A stretch of 64,000 nt of DNA, taken from positions 1 to 64,000 of the forward strand of contig JAFXAK010000022.1 of the NCBI GenBank assembly GCA_017517135.1, written 5' to 3'. Numbering within the stretch: position 1 is the stretch's first letter; the number at the start of each line of letters is the position of its first letter. This DNA is from Clostridia bacterium (GTDB lineage: Bacteria > Bacillota > Clostridia > Oscillospirales > Acutalibacteraceae). The notes beneath the pieces were generated by a model. That model searched no databases and was not told the origin of the DNA. It saw only the letters and a program-made list of their open reading frames with translations. This document shows, piece by piece, positions 35,333-43,092 of the stretch. The position numbers and the translations under genes were made by a program.

Positions 35333-36550
35333 TTATTTTGACTTTTTTGAATACTTTGTCTTGTAAACAATTCTCATAAGAGCGCTTTCAAGCAGATTTA
35401 TGGGCTTGTTGTCTGTGCCGTAAATATTAGCGGCAACTGCAGCCTTACAGCCCTTTTCTGTTACAAGCTTAACTGCATTTGCTTCGTCTTCGTTTGCACC
35501 CACACAAACAGCACCGTTGTTTTTAAGAAGAACGGCATCTCTTGATTTAAGAGCCTTTGTAACAGCCTTAGCAGTCTTCAGGGAGTTGTTGGGGGAGTAA
35601 TCAACATTTTTAACGGTGATTCCTGCAATCTGTGCAAAGTCATCAAGGAATGGACGGATAGTTTTTCCTATTTTTGAAACAGAAAGAACATCCTCCTCCT
35701 TTGTATGGATAACTGCATTGACATCCTCGCGTTTTTTGTATATTGCACTGTGCAGTACTGCTGTTTCGGGGCAGTCGGCTGTTTTGTCAACAGGCTCACC
35801 GCTTGCAATATCAATCATTACGCTTTCTCCGCCGTTAACAGGAGTCATTCTGATTGCACCGTATTCTCTTGTTGAATTATAAGCTTCGTATTCAACAGTT
35901 GAGGTTGAAGTCATAAGATTGTTTGCAACATATTCGCTGAGAGAATTGAAGCTGTCAACTGTTTTTCCGGTAAGCTCTCTGTATCTTTCAAGAAGAGCTG
36001 CCTTTGAAACCTCTTCAAGCTCATTTGCAACGGCAAAAGCATCGTCAAGGTCTGTGCCTACGCATAACGCACCGTGATGTATCATAAGAACAGCCTTTGA
36101 ATCCGAGCGCTTAAGTGCAGCAACAACACCCTTTTTGAGCTTTCCTGTGCCGGGAAGACCGTAGGAGGCAATAGGCACATCAGTACCTATAATTTCCGCA
36201 GATTTCCCTGTGATATTGTTTATATCAAGACCTGAAAGCCCAACAATAGAAGCATAGGTCTGATGTGTGTGAATAACAAAATTAACATCACTTCTTAATG
36301 CATAGCACTGTGCGTGAATACCTTTTTCTGATGAAGGCTTGACTTCTCCCTCATAGCTTAAATCGTTTATTGTTACTATAACAATATCTTCGGGGGTAAG
36401 AGTCAGATATCCTTTGCCGCTGGGAGTGATAACAAAATGATTATCGTCAATTCTGCAGCTGACATTTCCCCAGGTTCTCTGAATAAGACCGTTTTCAACG
36501 AGCATCTTTCCGGCATTGATAACGGCAAGCTTTGCTTCTAAAATATCCAT
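35333..36550 (-). CDS. Tandem class II aldolase/adducin protein with a degenerate second half
   Basis: Two class II aldolase domains are fused. The first (about residues 1-200) is complete: the zinc ligands are H94 and H96 in IHTHQTY and H159 in HHGALCVG, E75 is the candidate catalytic acid, and WGNVSCR and ITPSGKGY bind the substrate phosphate region. The second (about 225-390) keeps E262 and H282 but has K284 and N345 where zinc histidines should be (HTK and NNGAVCVG), so it is probably non-catalytic. Family members cleave or form sugar 1-phosphates such as fuculose phosphate or decarboxylate. The substrate here is unknown. It lies between the aminotransferase gene and tetR. Confidence 0.85.
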   Translation of the reverse strand: MDILEAKLAVINAGKMLVENGLIQRTWGNVSCRIDDNHFVITPSGKGYLTLTPEDIVIVTINDLSYEGEVKPSSEKGIHAQCYALRSDVNFVIHTHQTYASIVGLSGLDINNITGKSAEIIGTDVPIASYGLPGTGKLKKGVVAALKRSDSKAVLMIHHGALCVGTDLDDAFAVANELEEVSKAALLERYRELTGKTVDSFNSLSEYVANNLMTSTSTVEYEAYNSTREYGAIRMTPVNGGESVMIDIASGEPVDKTADCPETAVLHSAIYKKREDVNAVIHTKEEDVLSVSKIGKTIRPFLDDFAQIAGITVKNVDYSPNNSLKTAKAVTKALKSRDAVLLKNNGAVCVGANEDEANAVKLVTEKGCKAAVAANIYGTDNKPINLLESALMRIVYKTKYSKKSK

Positions 36551-36612
36551 AATCTTTTCACCTTTTCAAAAAACAGGAGCCGTGCTGAACAGCTCCTCTT
36601 CCTTATCTTAAA

Positions 36613-38088
36613 TTATTCTTTAACAGCAATCTGAGAGAATACCTTATCAAAACGGGTAAGAGCATCGTCAATTGCTTCTTCTGTGTATGCAGCACTTGTG
36701 TAAAGACGGCTGCCTGCAAGAGTAACAATACCTTCAGCCATATATGCGGCACCCATATGAGTCATTTCTTTCTTTCTGATATCTGTTGCCTTAAGAACAG
36801 CGGGGATAGTCCAGGGCTTTGACCAGTCAATAGCGAACTGAAGAGTACCTACTGTTTCCATATGGCAGATTGAACCCTGATTGAATGCTACGAAGGGAAG
36901 GTGACGCTTAGCAATGATTTCCTGAAGTCCCTTTGTGATTCTGTCACCCATTTCGCCTGCCTTCTGGCAAGCATTTGTTCTGTCAATTTCTTCGAGTGTG
37001 AAGTAACCTGCTGCACAGCTCAAGGGGTTAGCTGAAAGAGTACCGCCTGTGAAAGCCTTCTTGACCTTAACGGCACCGTCAAGACCTGCACCGAGATATT
37101 TCATATATTCCTTTTTACCGCCGACACCGCCTGCACCGGGATATCCGCCTGCGATAACCTTACCGAAGATAGTAAGGTCAGGAGAACAGCCGAAGTAGCC
37201 CTGAGCACCTGCCATACCGACACGGAAGCCTGTAACAACCTCATCGAATACGAGAAGAGCACCGTACTTTCTGCAAAGTCTTTCAACGCCCTTGCAGAAG
37301 TTAGCATCAACGGGACGGGAACCGCTTTCGGGACCGAGGGGTTCAAGATAAACAGCAGCTGTGCCGCCTCTTAAGAGGTTAAGACGAAGCACTCTTTCAA
37401 GAGAATCCAGGTCACCGGGGAAGAATTCCTGAGTATCTCTCATAATACGCGCGGGAACACCGTTTGCCTGAGTGAACTTTGTGCCGGGAATACGGATGCC
37501 GTAGCCGAGCTGATCTGACCAGCCGTGGTAAGCACCGCCCATTTTAACTATGTTCTTATTCTTTGTTGCAAGACGGGCAATTCTTGCTGCAACCATACAA
37601 GCCTCTGTACCTGACTGGAGCATACGGAACATATCAACTGTTTCAATGCTGTCTGCCACTTTCTTAGCAAGCTTATATTCAAATTCGTGGAAAAGACCTG
37701 TGGAGGGACCGCAGGTGTTAAGTACATCAATAACCTGTTCGCGGATACAAGCGGGGTTTGAGCCGAGAACTGTGGGACCGCCAGCCTGAAGGAAGTCATA
37801 ATATTCGTTGCCGTCTATATCATAGAGCTTGTAGCCGTCTGCCTTTGTGAAAACAAGGGGGAAGGGATAGTTGAATGCAAGGTTGTGCTGAACACCGCCG
37901 GGGATGATCTGCTTAGCTTCGCTGATCATTGCCTTTGACTTTGCACATTTCTTTTCAAAGTATTCTTCTTCATATTTCTTGAGAGCTTCGTCTTCGATTG
38001 TGTAAACAGGTTTTTTGATAAGCTCATCAAGTGCATTGTTTATTTTCGCTGCATCGGGGTACTGGGAAATTGCAAAACGAGTATCCAT
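36613..38088 (-). CDS. Class III aminotransferase (glutamate-1-semialdehyde aminomutase-like)
   Basis: A PLP enzyme of the ornithine/GSA aminotransferase group. The PLP lysine is K310 in FGKVIAGGYP and the ring-nitrogen aspartate is D282 in FDEVVTGFR. The block IIPGGVQHNLAFNYPFPLVF and the SGTEAC phosphate loop are typical. 491 residues, with an N-terminal extension of about 50 residues beyond the GSA aminomutase core. No other haem-synthesis gene is nearby, so tetrapyrrole synthesis is unlikely. It heads an operon with the tandem aldolase and TetR genes. AGGAGG lies 8 bases before the ATG. The substrate is unknown, but a keto-sugar or ketone amination fits the neighbours. Confidence 0.88.
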   Translation of the reverse strand: MDTRFAISQYPDAAKINNALDELIKKPVYTIEDEALKKYEEEYFEKKCAKSKAMISEAKQIIPGGVQHNLAFNYPFPLVFTKADGYKLYDIDGNEYYDFLQAGGPTVLGSNPACIREQVIDVLNTCGPSTGLFHEFEYKLAKKVADSIETVDMFRMLQSGTEACMVAARIARLATKNKNIVKMGGAYHGWSDQLGYGIRIPGTKFTQANGVPARIMRDTQEFFPGDLDSLERVLRLNLLRGGTAAVYLEPLGPESGSRPVDANFCKGVERLCRKYGALLVFDEVVTGFRVGMAGAQGYFGCSPDLTIFGKVIAGGYPGAGGVGGKKEYMKYLGAGLDGAVKVKKAFTGGTLSANPLSCAAGYFTLEEIDRTNACQKAGEMGDRITKGLQEIIAKRHLPFVAFNQGSICHMETVGTLQFAIDWSKPWTIPAVLKATDIRKKEMTHMGAAYMAEGIVTLAGSRLYTSAAYTEEAIDDALTRFDKVFSQIAVKE

Positions 38089-38132
38089 ATTTTTTTGCCT
38101 CCTAAATTAATGCAAAATTTTACACAGTAAGT

Positions 38133-38161
38133 ATTTTAACATATAATTATACCTAAAACAA
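38133..38161 (-). promoter_or_regulatory. Promoter of the aminotransferase-aldolase-tetR operon
   Basis: On the minus strand, TTGTTT (38156-38161) and TAAAAT (38133-38138) are 17 bases apart. The spacer carries the palindrome TATAATTATA (38142-38151), a possible but weak operator. Confidence 0.5.
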
Positions 38162-38208
38162 GAGCAAAAAAGCTAAAACTTGTTTTTTTATAAATAAATT
38201 TCAGCTTG

Positions 38209-38697
38209 TCATATTGTTTTAAGCTCGGGAATCAGCTTTTCTTCGTCAATTTCTATAATGCCGTAACGCCCGTCCTTTACCGCACCGGGATTAAACAGAT
38301 GTATACCTGCGTAATATTCGTTATTCGGGATATGTGTGTGTCCGTATAAACAGATGTCGGCACCTTTTTCCTTTGCTGCAAAATATATCGTATTAAGCCC
38401 GCTTTTGACATTATACCTGTGTCCGTGACAAGCCATAATCTTTTTTGAGCCTGATGTAAAATTCAATTCGGGTGAAAAATTATAAAGAGAGGAATCGCAG
38501 TTGCCCTGACACTGGTAAACGGGAACGGATTGTGTCAGCTCTCTGATATCCCACATATTTGTTCCGCCGTCACCGAGATGTATTACGGCATCAATATTTT
38601 TTTCTTTTTTCAGTATGCTCTCCAATGTGCTTATATCGCCGTGGGAGTCTGATAAAATCAGAAGTTTAATCAAGAATAACACCGCACTTTCTTTCAT
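38209..38697 (-). CDS. YfcE/MJ0936-type metallophosphoesterase
   Basis: A small calcineurin-like phosphodiesterase with the complete metal motif series: LSDSHGD, HLGDGG, QGNCD, CHGHR and GHTH, then NPGAV. 162 residues, the usual size. Family members hydrolyse phosphodiesters in vitro, and their physiological substrate is generally unknown. The ATG at 38697 has no clear ribosome binding site. A TTG eight codons inside, preceded by GCGGTG, would give a shorter N-terminus beginning just before LLILSDSHGD. It is divergent from the small-gene operon at 38722. Confidence 0.88.
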   Translation of the reverse strand: MKESAVLFLIKLLILSDSHGDISTLESILKKEKNIDAVIHLGDGGTNMWDIRELTQSVPVYQCQGNCDSSLYNFSPELNFTSGSKKIMACHGHRYNVKSGLNTIYFAAKEKGADICLYGHTHIPNNEYYAGIHLFNPGAVKDGRYGIIEIDEEKLIPELKTI

Positions 38698-38721
38698 AAT
38701 TATAATTGGGAGGTTTTGTGT

Positions 38722-38940
38722 ATGAATTCAAATGATTACAGCAATCTTTTTAAGGGAATGGGACTGTCTGAAGAAAATGATGAGAAAATTGCAAACAGCC
38801 TTTTTGAAAAACTGAATGACTCTCAGAAGCAAAAGCTGAAGGATGCACTTAATGATCCGCAGCTGCTTCATAATCTTATGAATTCAACTGAAGCACAGAA
38901 AATTATATCAAAATTTTCAGAAAAAGAAAAGAGGGAATAA
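38722..38940 (+). CDS. Small hypothetical protein (72 residues)
   Basis: I do not recognise this protein. It is acidic-to-neutral, helical and without membrane segments. The middle (IANSLFEKLNDSQKQKLKDA, then L-N-D-P-Q-L-L) looks like a short helical bundle. The ATG at 38722 lies 8 bases after GGGAGG, while an in-frame TTG at 38716 is too close to that site. The following gene starts 6 bases after its stop, so it is the first of a three-gene unit. Confidence 0.65.
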   Translation: MNSNDYSNLFKGMGLSEENDEKIANSLFEKLNDSQKQKLKDALNDPQLLHNLMNSTEAQKIISKFSEKEKRE

Positions 38941-38946
38941 ATCAGT

Positions 38947-39294
38947 ATGGATATAAGTTCATTGCTCAGCTCTCTGAGCGAGGATGATATTCAGAAGCTT
39001 AAGAATACCGCAAGTCAGATTTTCGGAGAAAGCACAAGCAGGGAAGAGACGGAAAACAAACAGACGGATTTTTCAAAAAATTCTCCGTTTGCGGGCTTTA
39101 ACGGTATTGATGCCAATATGCTCGGCAGTGTTGCTAAGTTTTCATCAATGCTTTCCGAGCCTGACGACAGATGTAATTTTATTCTTGCTCTGAAACCGCT
39201 TCTCAGCGAAAACCGAAGAAATAAAGCTGATGATGCCGTAATGATGCTGAAGTTTATGAAGATTATAAGTGCTATGCAGGAGAACGGCAGATGA
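38947..39294 (+). CDS. Small hypothetical protein (115 residues)
   Basis: Unrecognised. It begins ISSLLSSLSEDDIQKLKNTA and ends in a helical segment (CNFILALKPLLSENRRNKAD) with a Ser/Thr/Lys-rich middle. The opening resembles the first gene of this unit in its short helix followed by S-E-D-D or S-E-E-N, which hints at related helical domains. It overlaps the next gene by 4 bases (ATGA), indicating coupled translation. No signal peptide or catalytic motif. Confidence 0.62.
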   Translation: MDISSLLSSLSEDDIQKLKNTASQIFGESTSREETENKQTDFSKNSPFAGFNGIDANMLGSVAKFSSMLSEPDDRCNFILALKPLLSENRRNKADDAVMMLKFMKIISAMQENGR

Positions 39295-39761
39295 AAGAGT
39301 ATACATACAGAGATCTTGCGGCAATGCAGGAAGAGGCAAAGCAGCGTGTTATGGAGATGCAGAAAAGATCAAAATATGCCGTTGAAGATATGAATAGGAT
39401 TTTTGAACGAAGGACAGAAAATGAAAATACTTATGAAGCTACCGAAAACCGCAGTTTATTTTCACAGCGAAGCGTACCTGTAGCGCAGCAGCCGAGGAAT
39501 ATCCAATATCCCACGGGAATTGTAAATTCCGATAGTGAAAAGCAAAAAAGCGTTTGTGAAAGAAAAGCTGTTGATAAAACAACAGATGATGTGAAAAAAG
39601 CGCAGGAAAAAAATAATGTTACAACAAGGTTTTTCAATGTTTTCGGTAAGCTGAGCCGTGAAGAAAGTGAAAAAATGCTCATTTTGGCTTTGTGTCTGCT
39701 TTTGTCAAATGAGCAGGCAGATGAAAATCTGATAATGTCCTTGCTTTATCTTATCGCATAA
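39291..39761 (+). CDS. Hypothetical protein with a hydrophobic C-terminal helix
   Basis: Unrecognised, 156 residues. An N-terminal charged helix (RDLAAMQEEAKQRVMEMQKR) leads to a long polar, probably disordered linker rich in Glu, Asn and Gln. The C-terminal 30 residues form a compact hydrophobic segment (EKMLILALCLLLSNEQADE, followed by NLIMSLLYLI). The third gene of a coupled unit. The pattern of helix, linker and hydrophobic end suggests an adaptor tethered to membrane or partner proteins. That is inference. Confidence 0.62.
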   Translation: MKEYTYRDLAAMQEEAKQRVMEMQKRSKYAVEDMNRIFERRTENENTYEATENRSLFSQRSVPVAQQPRNIQYPTGIVNSDSEKQKSVCERKAVDKTTDDVKKAQEKNNVTTRFFNVFGKLSREESEKMLILALCLLLSNEQADENLIMSLLYLIA

Positions 39762-39923
39762 TCTGTCTTATAAATCAACAACGCAACCGACAGTTTTTGT
39801 CGGATATCTTTCGTTTGTTGTATTAAATGTATAAAAAAGAGCCTGAAAATTTGGTTACCGTTCAGATAAAAAAATATATACTTGCAGATAAAAGGGTGAT
39901 ATAATAAAAGAAAAAGGAGTTAA

Positions 39924-40010
39924 ATGATGATAGAAGTATTTGTAAATTATGTATTGGATTTTATTGAAACAATAAAAAATCTTGTTGCCAATATAACGGG
40001 AATGTTATAA
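39924..40010 (+). CDS. Short amphipathic peptide gene (28 residues)
   Basis: An ATG-ATG start lies just after AAAAAGGAG (39911-39919). The frame encodes M-M-I-E-V-F-V-N-Y-V-L-D-F-I-E-T-I-K-N-L and then V-A-N-I-T-G-M-L before TAA. The peptide would be an amphipathic helix with acidic residues on one face. A hairpin terminator follows 20 bases later, so this looks like a complete miniature transcription unit. The surrounding 400 bases (39762-40167) hold no other gene. A further stem, CCGACA/TGTCGG, is at 39787-39803. The role is unknown. Toxin-like, surfactant-like or membrane-regulatory peptides have this form. Expression is unproven. Confidence 0.5.
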   Translation: MMIEVFVNYVLDFIETIKNLVANITGML

Positions 40011-40030
40011 TTGTCATGTCTGAAGAGTGA

Positions 40031-40059
40031 ATTGTCGGTTGAAAAATCGGCAATTTTTT
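40031..40059 (+). terminator. Terminator of the small peptide unit
   Basis: ATTGTCGGTT (40031-40040) pairs with AATCGGCAAT (40045-40054) with two G-T pairs over a GAAA tetraloop, followed by a T-tract. Confidence 0.8.
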
Positions 40060-40089
40060 CTTTTTTTGGTATATTGTAATAAATATTCA

Positions 40090-40118
40090 TTGACTTTACT
40101 GCACAAGTTTGTTAATAT
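40090..40118 (+). promoter_or_regulatory. Promoter of the SCP2-aminotransferase-transketolase operon
   Basis: TTGACT (40090-40095), a 17-base spacer and TAATAT (40113-40118), 50 bases before the TTG start at 40168. Confidence 0.68.
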
Positions 40119-40132
40119 AGTAATGATTATAA

Positions 40133-40146
40133 AGGTTTATAAACCT
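40133..40146. promoter_or_regulatory. Candidate operator palindrome
   Basis: AGGTTTATAAACCT is a perfect 14-base palindrome about 15 bases after the -10 box, so it overlaps the early transcribed region. A bound repressor would block initiation or early elongation. The TetR protein encoded at 34711 is one candidate ligand-responsive regulator (inference). Confidence 0.5.
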
Positions 40147-40167
40147 GAAATATAGGAGGAATGTGTT

Positions 40168-40929
40168 TTGACAGATTCAAAGACTCTTGCATACATAAAT
40201 ATGTATGCGGTTCTCGGAACTCTTGAAAACCTTTGCGAACTTGATGAAAACGCAAGAGCTTTGCTCAAAAACAAAAAGCCTGTATCTATAGGTCTTGAGG
40301 TTAAGGACGGACCTGCAGCAACGCTTATGTTCAAGAACGGCTACTGCCGTATGGAGGACGGCTGCAGAAGTGATTGTACCATAAAAATTCCTTTCTCATC
40401 CTGTGAGAAGTTCAACGGAATGATTGACGGTACCGTTACACCTGTTCCCACAAAAGGTCTTATGCATATCGGATTTTTGCTCAAGAGCTTTATTCCGCTT
40501 ACTGACCTTCTTTCAAAGTATATGCGTCCCGATCCCAAGGATCTTGAAGACAGAGCTTTCTTTGAAATGAGCACCACGCTTATGTTCTATACAATTGCTG
40601 TGGCAATTGCTCAGATCGGTAATAATGATGCAATCGGTAAATTCAGTGCAGATCATATTGTTGACGGTGATATTCTTATGTCAATAGGAGATAAGATCAG
40701 CGCTACAATCAGATGCAAGAATCACCGTCTTATCACAATCAAAAAGGATATGGGCACTCCCAGATCACTTATGAAATTCTGTGATATGGATCTTGCAAGA
40801 GCATTGTTTGACGGAAAAGTCAATGCCGTTGCCTGCATCGGTGAAGGCACCATTATTATGGGTGGTATGATTTCTATGATAGACAATGTCAACAGAATTC
40901 TTGACAGAGTTGCACTCTATCTTGCCTAA
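40168..40929 (+). CDS. SCP2-like protein, probably a tandem lipid-binding fold
   Basis: The sequence follows the SCP2 sterol/lipid-carrier pattern: a hydrophobic strand, a 'dG' turn (MFKNGYCRMEDGC), an acidic strand, then a helix ending in FNGMIDGTVTPVPTKGLMHIG. The second half repeats the pattern (ISATIRCKNHRLITIKKD, then ARALFDGKVNAVACIGEG and IIMGG), so two such domains may be fused. 253 residues, no signal peptide. The start is a TTG at 40168, 8 bases after AGGAGG. It heads the operon, and a homologous protein ends it at 44125. SCP2 folds bind fatty acyl chains, sterols or CoA esters. The ligand here is unknown and the fold assignment is by eye. Confidence 0.62.
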   Translation: MTDSKTLAYINMYAVLGTLENLCELDENARALLKNKKPVSIGLEVKDGPAATLMFKNGYCRMEDGCRSDCTIKIPFSSCEKFNGMIDGTVTPVPTKGLMHIGFLLKSFIPLTDLLSKYMRPDPKDLEDRAFFEMSTTLMFYTIAVAIAQIGNNDAIGKFSADHIVDGDILMSIGDKISATIRCKNHRLITIKKDMGTPRSLMKFCDMDLARALFDGKVNAVACIGEGTIIMGGMISMIDNVNRILDRVALYLA

Positions 40930-40943
40930 AGGAGGAATTGAAA

Positions 40944-42194
40944 ATGGCAATAAAGATTAATGATTACACAAAAAGCCGTGAGTGGTTTTCAAGAGCCACA
41001 AAGGTAATTCCTTCAGGCGTTTACGGACATTTAGGTCCTGCAGAAGGTAACTTTATGCCCGTAACCTCATTCCCTTTGATGGGTGACAGAGCACAGGGTA
41101 CATATTTCTGGGATGTTGACGGTAACAGATTTATAGATTATATGTGTGCATACGGTCCCAATGTTCTCGGTTATAACGATCCCGATGTTGATGCTGCAGC
41201 TATTGAGCAGCTCAAAAAGGGTAACTGTATGACATCTCCCTCATACAAAATGGTTGAATTTGCAGAGCTTATGGTTGATACCGTAAACTGTGCAGACTGG
41301 GCTTTCTTTGCAAAGAACGGTAACGATGTTACAACAGCCGCTATTATGACTGCCCGTAACGCAACACACCGCAAGAAGATTGTTTTTGTAAACGGCTTCT
41401 ATCACGGTGTTTCACCCTGGACACAGAAAATAGACTATCCCGGTGTTATCCCCGAGGATGTTGCAAATAACCTTTATATTGACTGGAATGATTTTGATCA
41501 GCTTCAGCAGGTTTTTGATGATAACAAGGGCGAAATTGCCGCATTTATCTCAACTCCCTATATGCACGGCAACTATCTTGATAACTCCCTTCCCGCAGAC
41601 GGCTACTGGAAGAAGGTAAGAGAGCTTTGCACAGCTAACGGAACAGTTCTTATTATAGATGATGTAAGAGCAGGCTTCAGACTTGATATCGCAGGCTCTG
41701 ACCATTTCTACGGCTTTGAGGCAGACCTTATCTGCTTCTGTAAGGCACTTGCAAACGGATACAATGTATCCTGCCTTTGCGGTAAGGATTTCCTCAAGGG
41801 AGCAGTAAGCGGTCTTTCATATACAGGCTCCTACTGGATGAGTGCAATGCCCTTTGCAGCAGGTATTGCCTGTGTAAACAAGATGAAGCAGCTCGACATT
41901 CCCACAATGTTCAGAGAAAAGGGACTTAAGCTCACAAACGGTCTTAAGGAAGCTGCAGCAAACAACGGCTTCAATCTGGTAGTTTCAGGCGAGCCCGCAC
42001 TGTTCTATCTTCGTATAGCTGATGACGATTCACTCTTTATTCATCAGGATTGGATTCAGGAATGTGTTAAGAGAGGTGTCTTCTTCGCGGGACATCATAA
42101 CCATTTCATCAATGCAGCACTCACAGATGAGGATATCAACTTTACTCTTGAGGTTGCAGACGAAGCATTCAAAGCAATAAGACCTAAATACTAA
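40944..42194 (+). CDS. Class III aminotransferase of the transketolase operon
   Basis: A PLP enzyme of the GSA-aminomutase/ornithine aminotransferase group. The Schiff-base lysine is K267 in FCKALANGY, the PLP aspartate pair is D239-D240 in IIDDVRAGFR, and the N-terminal VIPSGVYGHLGP with FWDVDGNRFIDYMCAYGPNV is typical. The usual D-E before V-x-x-G-F-R is D-D here. The start at 40944 is 8 bases after AAAGGAGG, while a TTG at 40938 is too close. 416 residues. It is only distantly like the aminotransferase at 36613. Between an SCP2-like gene and a transketolase pair, it probably aminates the ketol product or supplies its acceptor (inference). Confidence 0.88.
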   Translation: MAIKINDYTKSREWFSRATKVIPSGVYGHLGPAEGNFMPVTSFPLMGDRAQGTYFWDVDGNRFIDYMCAYGPNVLGYNDPDVDAAAIEQLKKGNCMTSPSYKMVEFAELMVDTVNCADWAFFAKNGNDVTTAAIMTARNATHRKKIVFVNGFYHGVSPWTQKIDYPGVIPEDVANNLYIDWNDFDQLQQVFDDNKGEIAAFISTPYMHGNYLDNSLPADGYWKKVRELCTANGTVLIIDDVRAGFRLDIAGSDHFYGFEADLICFCKALANGYNVSCLCGKDFLKGAVSGLSYTGSYWMSAMPFAAGIACVNKMKQLDIPTMFREKGLKLTNGLKEAAANNGFNLVVSGEPALFYLRIADDDSLFIHQDWIQECVKRGVFFAGHHNHFINAALTDEDINFTLEVADEAFKAIRPKY

Positions 42195-42217
42195 GAAAAA
42201 AAGAGGAGGAAAAGCAT

Positions 42218-43090
42218 ATGTCTTTAACCAAGCAGGAATGGCTTAAGCTTGAAGAAAAAGCCAATGATTTGCGTAATCTCACCCTCGATACAACATATTG
42301 GGCAGGTTCCGCACACATCGGTGGCGGTCTTAGTGTTCTTGACATTATGACTGTACTTTATCACAAATATATGAACATCAAGGTGGATGATCCCCAGTGG
42401 GCAGACCGTGACAGATTCATTCTTTCAAAGGGCCACGCAGGTGTATCATATGCCGCCACACTTTGTGATTACGGCTTCAATGATGTTGAACAGCTCAAAA
42501 CATTTAACCTCTACGGCTCAAAAATGGGTATGCATCTTGATTCCAATAAGGTTATCGGTGTTGATGCTTCAACAGGCTCTCTCGGACACGGTATGTCCAT
42601 AGCAGTAGGTACTGCTCTTGCAGCCCGTCTTCAGGGTAAGGACTACAAGACTTTCGTTGTTCTCGGTGACGGTGAATGTGACGAAGGCTCAAACTGGGAA
42701 GCAGCAATGAGTGCAGTTCACTACAAGACCACAAATATGATAAGCTTTGTTGACCGCAATAAATGTATGATTGACGGCAGAACAGAGGATGTTATGAATC
42801 TTGAGCCCTTCTGTGCAAAGTGGGAAGCTTTCGGATTCATTGTAAAGGAAATTGACGGTAACAACATCAAGGAGCTTTGCGAAGCTATTGATTTTGCTTA
42901 TGAAAATAAAACAGATAAGCCCGTTATGATTGTATGTAACACTCTTAAAGGCTGCGGTATTGACTTCATTGAAGACGATTACAAATGGCATTACGGTGCT
43001 TTTGATGATGAAAAATATGCAAAAGGTAAAGAAGCTCTCAAGGCATCATACGCTAAGCGTATTGCAAGAGTTGAAAAGGAGGCTAAATAA
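42218..43090 (+). CDS. Transketolase-like N-terminal subunit (second copy)
   Basis: Binds the pyrophosphate of TPP. HIGGGLSVLDIMTVLYHKYM, LSKGHAGVSYAATL and the TPP/Mg motif GDGECDEGSNWEA ending in DRNKCMIDG are intact, so it should be active. 290 residues. It differs from the 26767 copy around the acceptor site (YGSKMGMHLDSNK instead of the LQGHPNMNYVPG segment), which suggests another acceptor. GAGGAGG precedes the start. It is coupled to the C subunit, which starts 2 bases after its stop. Confidence 0.9.
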   Translation: MSLTKQEWLKLEEKANDLRNLTLDTTYWAGSAHIGGGLSVLDIMTVLYHKYMNIKVDDPQWADRDRFILSKGHAGVSYAATLCDYGFNDVEQLKTFNLYGSKMGMHLDSNKVIGVDASTGSLGHGMSIAVGTALAARLQGKDYKTFVVLGDGECDEGSNWEAAMSAVHYKTTNMISFVDRNKCMIDGRTEDVMNLEPFCAKWEAFGFIVKEIDGNNIKELCEAIDFAYENKTDKPVMIVCNTLKGCGIDFIEDDYKWHYGAFDDEKYAKGKEALKASYAKRIARVEKEAK

Positions 43091-43092
43091 GT

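Noticed and set aside
36613-38088. Annotation as haem-pathway glutamate-1-semialdehyde aminomutase (hemL)
   Set aside because: The protein is about 60 residues too long, has no haem genes nearby and sits with an aldolase and a TetR regulator, so only the superfamily is claimed.
39882-39905. TTGCAG and TATAAT before the 28-residue peptide gene
   Set aside because: The spacer is only 12 bases. A different -35 such as TTGGTT at 39851 with TATATA is possible but weak, so no promoter was listed.
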